Shown: piece after piece, positions 44,837 to 51,914 of the stretch | Position numbering within the stretch: position 1 is the stretch's first letter | Layout: each line of letters begins with the position of its first letter | Assembly: GCF_026196735.1 (NCBI RefSeq) | Contig: NZ_JAPHUF010000007.1 | Span: 332,485-396,484 of the forward strand | Origin: Sulfurimonas sp. | GTDB taxonomy: Bacteria > Campylobacterota > Campylobacteria > Campylobacterales > Sulfurimonadaceae | Direction of reading: 5' to 3' | DNA length: 64,000 bases | Notes under the pieces: generated by a model | Seen by the model: the letters and a program-made list of their open reading frames with translations, nothing else | What the model was told of the DNA's origin: nothing | The model's database searches: none | Translations under genes and position numbers: made by a program

Positions 44837-45900
44837 TCGCCTTCTTTAAGCATGTTTTGAAATATGCTTGTGCTGCTGATTACAATAGAACCGTTTAGTG
44901 CAATGTTATAATCTAAATAGCATGACTCAGCATTTTCTGCTATGACATTTACTTCTTGTGCCTTATATTTCTGACCATCTTTTATAAATACTAGATTACG
45001 ATCACCATCTTGTACAACTGCTTTTTTATTTACTATAAAAGCTTTTTCTTTAATGTTAAGCTGAACCTTCTGTCTTAGTCCAGATAATAGATTTGCTTCT
45101 TGAGGTAAAGAAAAACGAACATATCTAGTTTGATTATGAGGATTTATTACAGGCGATACATTAAGTACTTTTGACTGTATATCTTTACCGTTAACCGTAA
45201 TAATGACCTCTTGAGCCGACTTTAGATTTTTTGCAACCGCTTGAGGTATGTCACTCTCTAACCAGTTTTCTCCATCAACTTTAATAACAAAAAGAGCACT
45301 GGAAGGCGATACACTTTTCCCTGGCTGAATATTTACTTCAAGTAGAGTTCCTTTTACGGGAGACAGCAATTGCATATTTGGCAGGATAACTAAATCTGTA
45401 TACACTTTTTTAATCATACTTTCACTTGCTCCGTATGCTTTAAGAAGTGTTTTTGATGCTGAAAGTTTTATTTTATCTGTTTTAACTTCTGCTTCTGCTA
45501 CAAGACACTCTTTTTGAGCAATAATTTCTTCTTGACAAAGTTTTGCTTTGCGCTCCGCCAAATGTTCGTGATGCATAAGTTCAATAGTATCTGCAATTGC
45601 TTTTCTCTGAGCTTCAATCCACTCTGTCGCCGTTAACAGAGCTAAAGGCTCACCTTTGTCTACTTTCTCAAAATTCACTCTGTTTAGATTTACAATTTGA
45701 GCTTCATAAGGGACAGATAGTGTGTGTAAAAGTTTTGGAGGCGTTGTAACCTTCATTATATATTCGCCTAGGGGTATATGAGTAACTTCTTTGCCGACAA
45801 CTGTTTTAATTTGCCAATTTTTTTCTTCTTCAGCAGACAATGTAATATCTGCAAAAAGCGATAAACTTAATAATATTTGTAAAATAATAATCTTTTTCAT
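44833..45900 (-). CDS. Efflux RND periplasmic adaptor subunit
   Basis: MFP-like domain, directly upstream of RND pump. Confidence 0.88.
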   Translation of the reverse strand: MKKIIILQILLSLSLFADITLSAEEEKNWQIKTVVGKEVTHIPLGEYIMKVTTPPKLLHTLSVPYEAQIVNLNRVNFEKVDKGEPLALLTATEWIEAQRKAIADTIELMHHEHLAERKAKLCQEEIIAQKECLVAEAEVKTDKIKLSASKTLLKAYGASESMIKKVYTDLVILPNMQLLSPVKGTLLEVNIQPGKSVSPSSALFVIKVDGENWLESDIPQAVAKNLKSAQEVIITVNGKDIQSKVLNVSPVINPHNQTRYVRFSLPQEANLLSGLRQKVQLNIKEKAFIVNKKAVVQDGDRNLVFIKDGQKYKAQEVNVIAENAESCYLDYNIALNGSIVISSTSIFQNMLKEGE

Positions 45901-45902
45901 AA

Positions 45903-47093
45903 TTAATCCTTAATTTCTAAAATGCTGTAAAGTTTAAATAGCATTTCATAATAGTTTTTATGGTGTTGAATAAGGTCTTTTTTATACATCCACATCTCAC
46001 GCTGGCTTAATAAATACTCAATAGCAGAATCTTCGCCCAAGCGGTATCCTCTTTCAATAAGCGGCATTAGTTCGTTCTCATATTTATTTAACATTGATTT
46101 TACTGATTCAATATTTTGATAACTTTGCAGCAGTCGTTTTTCAAGAAGTTTCATTTTGGATTCTCTTTCTAATCTTAATCCTTGCTTTTCATACTCTAAA
46201 GCACTTTTCTTATGCATAGCCGCTGCTCGTTTTTCTTCATTAATGGGACTAGTGAAATTAAGTGGAATAGATAAACCAACGACAAACCTTTTTGTATCAA
46301 TCTCATCTTGATAAGCTGCAAAAAGAGTATATGAGTCAAATATGGAATCGTATTGATTAAAATCACTTTGAGCACTTTTAATTTTCTTATTCAGTGATTT
46401 TACTTGCAATGAAATTTCATTATTATTTATTACCAGTTTCTCTGTAACAGCATAAGTGTCTTTGCAAGAGAGTACACTTTCTTCAAATATAGGTAAAAGA
46501 ATCTTTGATTGCAAGTTATTACGAGAAGTTTTTTCCTCATTTTCAATATGTTTATACTCACTGTTAAGGCGATCCAGCTCTATTTGAAGTTGTAAAAGTT
46601 CTTTTTTTGATATCTCCCCGTATTTATATGCTTTTTCCTTTTTCGTATATAAAGTTTTAAAAGAAAGATAAGATGCTTTATATTGTTCAATTGCCTGTTT
46701 GTCAAGACAATTAAGATGATATAAAAGACGTACATCATTTTCTAGGAGTAAAAAATCATGCTTAAGGTTTAAGATTTCAGCATCGCTTTGGTAGCGAGCC
46801 GACTTGGATAAGCTCTCTTTAACACTAGAGTTCATAAATTTTTGCTCAACTCCAATACTATACTCATATCCGAATTTGTCTAAATCTGGTTTAGCATAGC
46901 TTCCATCAGTAATCAACTGCAGTGCTTCTCTTGATGATTTTGCTTTATTGTCTGCCTTATATAGAGCTTCATAAGCTTTAATAGATTTAGACACAGGGTG
47001 TTCATATCTTAGTTTTTGCAAAATTTCATCTAGGCTTATTGTTGATGCTTTAACAAGCACGCTTGTTATCAAAATAAGTAGTATTAAGCGCAT
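45903..47093 (-). CDS. TolC-family outer membrane efflux protein
   Basis: Signal peptide, long coiled-coil, operon context. Confidence 0.85.
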   Translation of the reverse strand: MRLILLILITSVLVKASTISLDEILQKLRYEHPVSKSIKAYEALYKADNKAKSSREALQLITDGSYAKPDLDKFGYEYSIGVEQKFMNSSVKESLSKSARYQSDAEILNLKHDFLLLENDVRLLYHLNCLDKQAIEQYKASYLSFKTLYTKKEKAYKYGEISKKELLQLQIELDRLNSEYKHIENEEKTSRNNLQSKILLPIFEESVLSCKDTYAVTEKLVINNNEISLQVKSLNKKIKSAQSDFNQYDSIFDSYTLFAAYQDEIDTKRFVVGLSIPLNFTSPINEEKRAAAMHKKSALEYEKQGLRLERESKMKLLEKRLLQSYQNIESVKSMLNKYENELMPLIERGYRLGEDSAIEYLLSQREMWMYKKDLIQHHKNYYEMLFKLYSILEIKD

Positions 47094-47102
47094 TTGTATT
47101 CC

Positions 47103-47459
47103 TTATTTTAATTTTTTTTCTATTACTGTTGCATCTAAAGCATTTATAATAAGCTTATAATTTTGAGTATTTATTTTGTAAATCAAGTATTTACCGCTGC
47201 GCGTTAGTTTTATAGACTCAATATCTTCTTGTGTCAATTTTTTCACTAAATTTTCTGCTTCTTTCTCATCTACTTTATTCAATTGCTGCATTCTTGATTT
47301 TTCATGCAGTTGTTTAAACGGTCGTTTATCCGCATTAGTAAAAAACATATAATCTGATATGCTCATTGTTTGGCCTGAAGCAAAAAGTATAAACGGGATT
47401 GCTAATATTATTAAAGTTTTCATAGTTACCTTTTTTATAATCTGCGTGATAGTACACAT
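47103..47459 (-). CDS. Hypothetical exported protein in efflux operon
   Basis: Signal peptide; operon position. Confidence 0.55.
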   Translation of the reverse strand: MCTITQIIKKVTMKTLIILAIPFILFASGQTMSISDYMFFTNADKRPFKQLHEKSRMQQLNKVDEKEAENLVKKLTQEDIESIKLTRSGKYLIYKINTQNYKLIINALDATVIEKKLK

Positions 47460-47522
47460 GTGTTTATATGCAGAATTATTTTATTTTTATTTTAGTCTGT
47501 ATTTATATTGTTGAAAAAAGGT

Positions 47523-47927
47523 CTATACGATAGGGGGCTTTAGGAAGTTGAAATAATTCCAAGATAGAAATACTTTGCTATTTTTAAAAGAATTTTTTAT
47601 CTTTTTAGTATTAGAAAGTAAAAGTTTTTTTGTTGGACATAAGTCTACGGTGTGATACTCGTTGTGAATATCATGTATAAATTTATCAGTATGAGTATCA
47701 GAAGTTATTACTGTACTTAGATATTCTTGCACAGAATGTTGTATCTGTGAAGAGTGGTGTTTTTTATCTAATAGCGTAAGCGTATAATCATGCGCTATTG
47801 AAAAACTTAGAGCAGTTAACAATAGCAGTGACCATAATTTTCTTGAATTCATAAAAAGATTGTAACTTAAGATGATTAACCATAAGCTAATAAGAATCCT
47901 AAAGTAGATATATATATTGGTTAACAT
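47523..47927 (-). CDS. Hypothetical membrane/exported protein in efflux operon
   Basis: TM segments; ORF and position only. Confidence 0.5.
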   Translation of the reverse strand: MLTNIYIYFRILISLWLIILSYNLFMNSRKLWSLLLLTALSFSIAHDYTLTLLDKKHHSSQIQHSVQEYLSTVITSDTHTDKFIHDIHNEYHTVDLCPTKKLLLSNTKKIKNSFKNSKVFLSWNYFNFLKPPIV

Positions 47928-48111
47928 AATGTAAATTCTATTGAAAATAATTTTGAGTCACACTTCTTAGTAAATCCAATGCTGACATTTTATTCACACT
48001 TTATATTTTAATATTAAATAGTATCTATACCTAATAGGCTTGTTGTAGAATCGCTTAGTAACTAAGTTATCCATATAGTAAAGCTTACATGTAAAAATAA
48101 ATAGGCACAAC

Positions 48112-48124
48112 ATAAGCCGAGTTT
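48112..48124. repeat. attL core ATAAGCCGAGTTT; flanking 48099-48111 retains the displaced host rnpB 3' end
   Basis: Identical to 59239-59251. Confidence 0.9.
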
Positions 48125-48219
48125 AGAATTATACCTAAACAAGGGTTTTAATGCAATTTTGTGACTGCTTTACTATGATTATATGCTTTTAACGGTCAAT
48201 ATTTGGTCAAGTTTATTAT

Positions 48220-48255
48220 TTGACAATACATACTAAAAGGTGTATAATTATACAC
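48220..48255 (+). promoter_or_regulatory. Promoter of the TA operon (TTGACA-17 bp-TATAAT) with 16-bp palindrome GTGTATAATTATACAC over the -10
   Basis: TTGACA 48220-48225, TATAAT 48243-48248, palindrome 48240-48255. Confidence 0.85.
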
Positions 48256-48278
48256 ATAAGCTAAAGGAAGTGATTAAA

Positions 48279-48500
48279 ATGAATACTGTAAGATTAAATA
48301 TAACTCTACCATCTGCTGTTAATGATGATATGAATCATTATGCTAAAGAATTAAATGAGAAGAAAAGTCATATTATTTCTTCTGCTCTTGATATGTATTT
48401 TGATTATTTAGATATTAGAGTAGCAGAGAAAAGACTTAACGATAATGAGCCTACTGTTTCAATGGAAGATTTTTTCAAAGAATTAGATTCAGATGTATAA
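48279..48500 (+). CDS. Ribbon-helix-helix antitoxin
   Basis: MNTVRLNITLPSAVNDDMNHYAKELNEKKSHIISSALDMYFDYL; ATG at 48279 preferred over GTG at 48240. Confidence 0.85.
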   Translation: MNTVRLNITLPSAVNDDMNHYAKELNEKKSHIISSALDMYFDYLDIRVAEKRLNDNEPTVSMEDFFKELDSDV

Positions 48501-48777
48501 AATTGATTTTAAGCCTAATGTTAAAAAAGATTTTAAAAATATTGATAAATCTGATATAGCTTTTGTTCGTGATTCTTTATATGATTTTGTAAAAAACTTT
48601 TCTTCTGATTATGAAAAATCACTTATGCACTCTGGTAAGATAAAAAAGCTTAAAGGACAAAAAGAGGTTCTTTATCGCCTAAAACTTCGTTCTTATCGTG
48701 TCATTTATAAAAAGTATGATGATAAACTTCTTATTTTAGTTCTACATGTAACTACCCGTGAGAGTGCTTATAAGTAG
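48493..48777 (+). CDS. RelE/ParE-family toxin
   Basis: SGKIKKLKGQKEVLYRLKLRSYRVIYKKYDDKLLILVLHVTTRESAYK; overlaps antitoxin stop. Confidence 0.88.
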   Translation: MYKIDFKPNVKKDFKNIDKSDIAFVRDSLYDFVKNFSSDYEKSLMHSGKIKKLKGQKEVLYRLKLRSYRVIYKKYDDKLLILVLHVTTRESAYK

Positions 48778-48784
48778 TTTTGCC

Positions 48785-49672
48785 CTATTCTACTGGTATA
48801 ACTTTATACTCCAATATCTCATTATTTTCTTCAATGTATTTATATGCTCCAGCTGTCAAGCATTCTTTTGAAGTTACATACAATATTTTTTGTTCATAGC
48901 TTTTTATTATGTTGAAAAATTCTTTGTTTTTTTGTAAATATTCTCTTATATCTGTTCTTGTTGCTTTTACTTCTTTATGATTTATTTTCCATTTTTCCCA
49001 ATTTTTACATTGAACAAAATAAATATAATTTTCTTTTTTTATAAGTAAATCTATACTGTTATCTTTTACACCCTTTTCTTTTCCATGTTCCCAAACATAA
49101 TATCCATTTTTTTTAAAAAAGTTTGCTATGTATTCTTCATAATTATCGCCTTTTTCTTTTTTTTCTTTGTTTGTCATTTTATTTGTTGCTTTTTTTATTG
49201 TGTCATACTGGTTTGTAGCCTTATCTTTTGTATCTATATTTTCTTTTATTTTTTTTACTTCATTTAATACTTCTTTATTGTATTTTATTTGAATATCCCA
49301 CATAATGTATTTTTGTTTAGTTCTTGCATTGTATTTTTCTTCTGCCCCCTGCTCTATCCCTTTTTTAGTTGGTATTGTCCATTTCCCTGATTTTTCTTGC
49401 CATTGTAATTTTTCTAAAATAGTATTTAAATTTTTAGAAGAAATGTTAAAGTATATTGCTATATCAGATACGCTTTGACTTGTTGAATTATTATCATTAT
49501 CCTTTTTATACATATCATTCCAATTTGTATTTATCTTGTTGTTTGCTTTTCTATAGTTATTATATATTTTAGTATTTTTATATGATTTGTCTATATATTT
49601 TTTATCCTCATATTTTTTTATTAAATATGCAATTCCTAAACTAATAAAAAGTATTATAAAAAATGTTGTCAT
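48785..49672 (-). CDS. Membrane-anchored Mrr-like restriction endonuclease (PD-(D/E)XK type)
   Basis: N-terminal TM MTTFFIILFISLGIAYLIKK; GDNYEEYIANFFKKNGYYV...NSIDLLIKKENYIYFVQCKNW. Confidence 0.8.
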   Translation of the reverse strand: MTTFFIILFISLGIAYLIKKYEDKKYIDKSYKNTKIYNNYRKANNKINTNWNDMYKKDNDNNSTSQSVSDIAIYFNISSKNLNTILEKLQWQEKSGKWTIPTKKGIEQGAEEKYNARTKQKYIMWDIQIKYNKEVLNEVKKIKENIDTKDKATNQYDTIKKATNKMTNKEKKEKGDNYEEYIANFFKKNGYYVWEHGKEKGVKDNSIDLLIKKENYIYFVQCKNWEKWKINHKEVKATRTDIREYLQKNKEFFNIIKSYEQKILYVTSKECLTAGAYKYIEENNEILEYKVIPVE

Positions 49673-49676
49673 TGTT

Positions 49677-49877
49677 TTACTTCAGCTTAAATTTACCGCT
49701 ATTAGCTTTCTCTTTAATAGCTTTCAAGTTTTCTAAATGTTTTTCTGTTGCTTCAATACTATCATCTAGTGCAAGACCTTGATTAACTAATCTTACTAAT
49801 TCTGGTTTCTCTTTTTCCCATGCATTTAGTGTTTGTCTTGATATGTTTATTTTGTCTGCAAGTTCTTGTCTTGTCAT
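49677..49877 (-). CDS. Small HTH DNA-binding protein, candidate phage repressor
   Basis: MTRQELADKINISRQTLNAWEKEKPELVRLV HTH; divergent from phage operon. Confidence 0.75.
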   Translation of the reverse strand: MTRQELADKINISRQTLNAWEKEKPELVRLVNQGLALDDSIEATEKHLENLKAIKEKANSGKFKLK

Positions 49878-49902
49878 TTAATACAACCTTTTTTATACTA
49901 AT

Positions 49903-49974
49903 TGTATGATTAACATACATTTTAAGTTTCTTCTAAGTACATATAACATACAATTATAATATTAAATGTATGTT
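49903..49974. promoter_or_regulatory. Candidate repressor operators (TGTATG-N5-CATACA and AACATACA-N14-TGTATGTT)
   Basis: Inverted repeats 49903-49919 and 49945-49974 in the divergent intergenic region. Confidence 0.7.
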
Positions 49975-49997
49975 TATTTTACATAAGGAGTGACAAA

Positions 49998-50222
49998 ATG
50001 CAAGAAAATCAAAATATTCAAAAATCGGTTTTATTTGATGATTTAATCCCATATATTAAAACATCTTCAAATAATTCTAATGCTGTTCATAAAAAATTTG
50101 TCACTTCTACAATCTCTAATAATAGCAAAAAATTACTTAATAGTAAAAAGACACAAATTAACGCTTTTGCTTCGATGTCCAATAAGTCGTTAAAAGATAC
50201 ATACGCAGTAACGGGACTATAA
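49998..50222 (+). CDS. Small phage protein of unknown function
   Basis: ORF preceded by AGGAGTGACA ribosome-binding motif. Confidence 0.6.
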   Translation: MQENQNIQKSVLFDDLIPYIKTSSNNSNAVHKKFVTSTISNNSKKLLNSKKTQINAFASMSNKSLKDTYAVTGL

Positions 50223-50281
50223 ACGGAAAAATATGTAAGTCGTCAATACATGGCAATGAGTTTGAACCATGATAATCAAAG

Positions 50282-50338
50282 CTAACTCCCCTCTTTCAGT
50301 CACTTCTAAGAGGGTTAAAAAAAGAAGTGAATAGTTAG
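50282..50338 (+). other. Predicted H-type pseudoknot in leader of 50421 gene
   Basis: CCCTCTT 50289-50295/AAGAGGG 50308-50314; TCACTTCT 50300-50307/AGAAGTGA 50323-50330; outer CTAACT/AGTTAG. Confidence 0.7.
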
Positions 50339-50420
50339 GTTTACAAAGCATATTTTGTATGTTTAATAAACTTAATTAATGACAGTTGGTTAAGTAAAAT
50401 AATTCACTGAGGAGTGACAC

Positions 50421-50807
50421 ATGAATGTAATTAAACACGGGTTTTCAATCAAAACAGAGGTTTTAGAAATTTCTTCTATTAAGCCAGGCGGAACTACAAA
50501 TTATCAAGGTACAGATTACCCTGCTTCTACTAAGTTTAGAACTTTAAACATGCTTGAAGAGCCTTTTGAAGATTCAATCAGAGAAGTTGAAGAAATAGTT
50601 GAATATCAAATTGTTTGTGCTAGTAATCAAGAAGCTGCTGATGTTTCTAATTTACTTCGTAATCTTCGTTCTAAGAAACTACCAGTATTTGTTAATTCAA
50701 ATATTCCAAAAATGTATCAAGGTTCACAAATTTATGCTGCAAAAAGTATAGATTTAGGTAAGGAGTTTTTAGAGTTAAATCGTACACATGAGAAAAAAGC
50801 TAGTTAG
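50421..50807 (+). CDS. Phage protein in the ssDNA-binding (pV-like) position
   Basis: Size, position upstream of coat genes; no diagnostic motif seen. Confidence 0.45.
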   Translation: MNVIKHGFSIKTEVLEISSIKPGGTTNYQGTDYPASTKFRTLNMLEEPFEDSIREVEEIVEYQIVCASNQEAADVSNLLRNLRSKKLPVFVNSNIPKMYQGSQIYAAKSIDLGKEFLELNRTHEKKAS

Positions 50808-50818
50808 TAGTTTTATCA

Positions 50819-50872
50819 CACTATTTTTTCTGAAAAAAAAATAGGGTCAACAACTGAAAGGCGTTAGAACTT
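50819..50872 (+). repeat. Copy 1 of ~54-bp intergenic element (AT hairpin + GGTCAACAACTGA..AAGGCGTTAGAACTT)
   Basis: Matches 51364-51416 with compensated hairpin arms. Confidence 0.9.
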
Positions 50873-51008
50873 CTAAACAGTCTTTGAAAGGAAAATATTT
50901 TGTGTTTTAAGAACAATAGGTGTCATTTGAGATTGATTCGTAGACAAATTATCGTTTCAAAATGTCGTCTTTTTTACACAAAATATGGCTTATATTTCTA
51001 ACATTAAT

Positions 51009-51054
51009 ATTAATATCGCATTGAGAAGCGTAATTTTTTCATTGCGGTATTAAT
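51009..51054 (+). other. Long stem-loop upstream of coat genes
   Basis: ATTAATATCGCA/TGCGGTATTAAT then TGAGAA/TTTTCA after one mismatch, 8-nt loop. Confidence 0.8.
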
Positions 51055-51097
51055 CATTACGGGTTAGTACTAGCTTATTTTTTTAAAGGGTTGAGTC

Positions 51098-51214
51098 ATG
51101 GATTTAACTGGTTTAGTGTTTAACACGGCTGATGCTGTTGCTGTTGGTGGTTTGGTTTTAGTTGGTACTGCTGTACTTTGGGGTGTTCGTAGAGCTATCG
51201 GAATGGCAAGATAG
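51098..51214 (+). CDS. Coat-like protein A, 38 aa (MDLTGLVFNTADAVAVGGLVLVGTAVLWGVRRAIGMAR)
   Basis: Acidic N-term, single TM, basic C-term; below ORF track cut-off; position matches major coat gene. Confidence 0.75.
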   Translation: MDLTGLVFNTADAVAVGGLVLVGTAVLWGVRRAIGMAR

Positions 51215-51218
51215 TTTT

Positions 51219-51335
51219 ATGGAATTGCCTAATATCAATTATAGTGTAGTTTCTTCTCTTTTCGGTTTAGCTTTAATTGCTCTTACCGCTTTTTGGAGTA
51301 TTAACAAAGCTATTATTGTTAGTAAATCTCATTAG
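51219..51335 (+). CDS. Coat-like protein B, 38 aa (MELPNINYSVVSSLFGLALIALTAFWSINKAIIVSKSH)
   Basis: Same length and architecture as protein A; shared TA-x-W-x-x-(R/N)(R/K)AI. Confidence 0.7.
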   Translation: MELPNINYSVVSSLFGLALIALTAFWSINKAIIVSKSH

Positions 51336-51363
51336 CTTATTTTAGCTTTTGAGGTTTATATTA

Positions 51364-51416
51364 CACTATTTTTTTTAAAAAAATAGGGTCAACAACTGAT
51401 TAAGGCGTTAGAACTT
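51364..51416 (+). repeat. Copy 2 of ~54-bp intergenic element
   Basis: See 50819-50872. Confidence 0.9.
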
Positions 51417-51442
51417 ATATTAAATTTTTAAAGGTAAAAAAA

Positions 51443-51799
51443 ATGAAGTACTTAATAATTTTATTATCATCAATATCATTCTTAAATGCTTCTATGCTTC
51501 TTGATAAAGATACCCCTACCTGTATAGAAAATTTTTATTATCAAAATGGTCGTATTTATTATCAAAGTAGCGATACTCTTAATTGGTCGTCAACTTCTGA
51601 AAATTCTGTAGTTGAACACATTCATCCTAATTATATATATGATTCTGTTAATGATACTTGTTCCCCTAACCTTTCATATATTTTAGGTATGGATATAAAA
51701 GATTTTAATTTTTTACTCGGTTTTATTGGTGTTATTTTTGGTGGAATTTTTATGTTTTTTATAGTTCATGCTTTTATCAATGTAGGTGGAAAAAGATGA
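51443..51799 (+). CDS. Secreted single-TM phage protein (minor coat candidate)
   Basis: Signal peptide, ectodomain, C-terminal TM. Confidence 0.6.
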   Translation: MKYLIILLSSISFLNASMLLDKDTPTCIENFYYQNGRIYYQSSDTLNWSSTSENSVVEHIHPNYIYDSVNDTCSPNLSYILGMDIKDFNFLLGFIGVIFGGIFMFFIVHAFINVGGKR

Positions 51800-51912
51800 T
51801 TTTTATAGAAATTACAGATGTCAATATTATCAATTATTTTGCAAGCATTCTTATAAATCTTTCTGCCGTAATTGCTCCGCTTTTTGGTGCAATAGCACTT
51901 ACTAGGCATTAA
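51796..51912 (+). CDS. 38-aa hydrophobic phage protein (pVII/pIX-like candidate)
   Basis: ATGA overlap with preceding ORF; MIFIEITDVNIINYFASILINLSAVIAPLFGAIALTRH; missed by ORF track. Confidence 0.6.
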   Translation: MIFIEITDVNIINYFASILINLSAVIAPLFGAIALTRH

Positions 51913-51914
51913 TA

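Noticed and set aside
48099-48124. Second complete rnpB copy
   Set aside because: Only the 3' tail is present; it is the displaced end produced by integration
48240-48278. GTG start for the antitoxin
   Set aside because: Lies in the promoter -10/operator palindrome; ATG at 48279 fits the RHH domain start
49085-49267. + strand ORF encoding a Phe-rich peptide
   Set aside because: Antisense of the AT-rich Mrr-like gene; composition artefact
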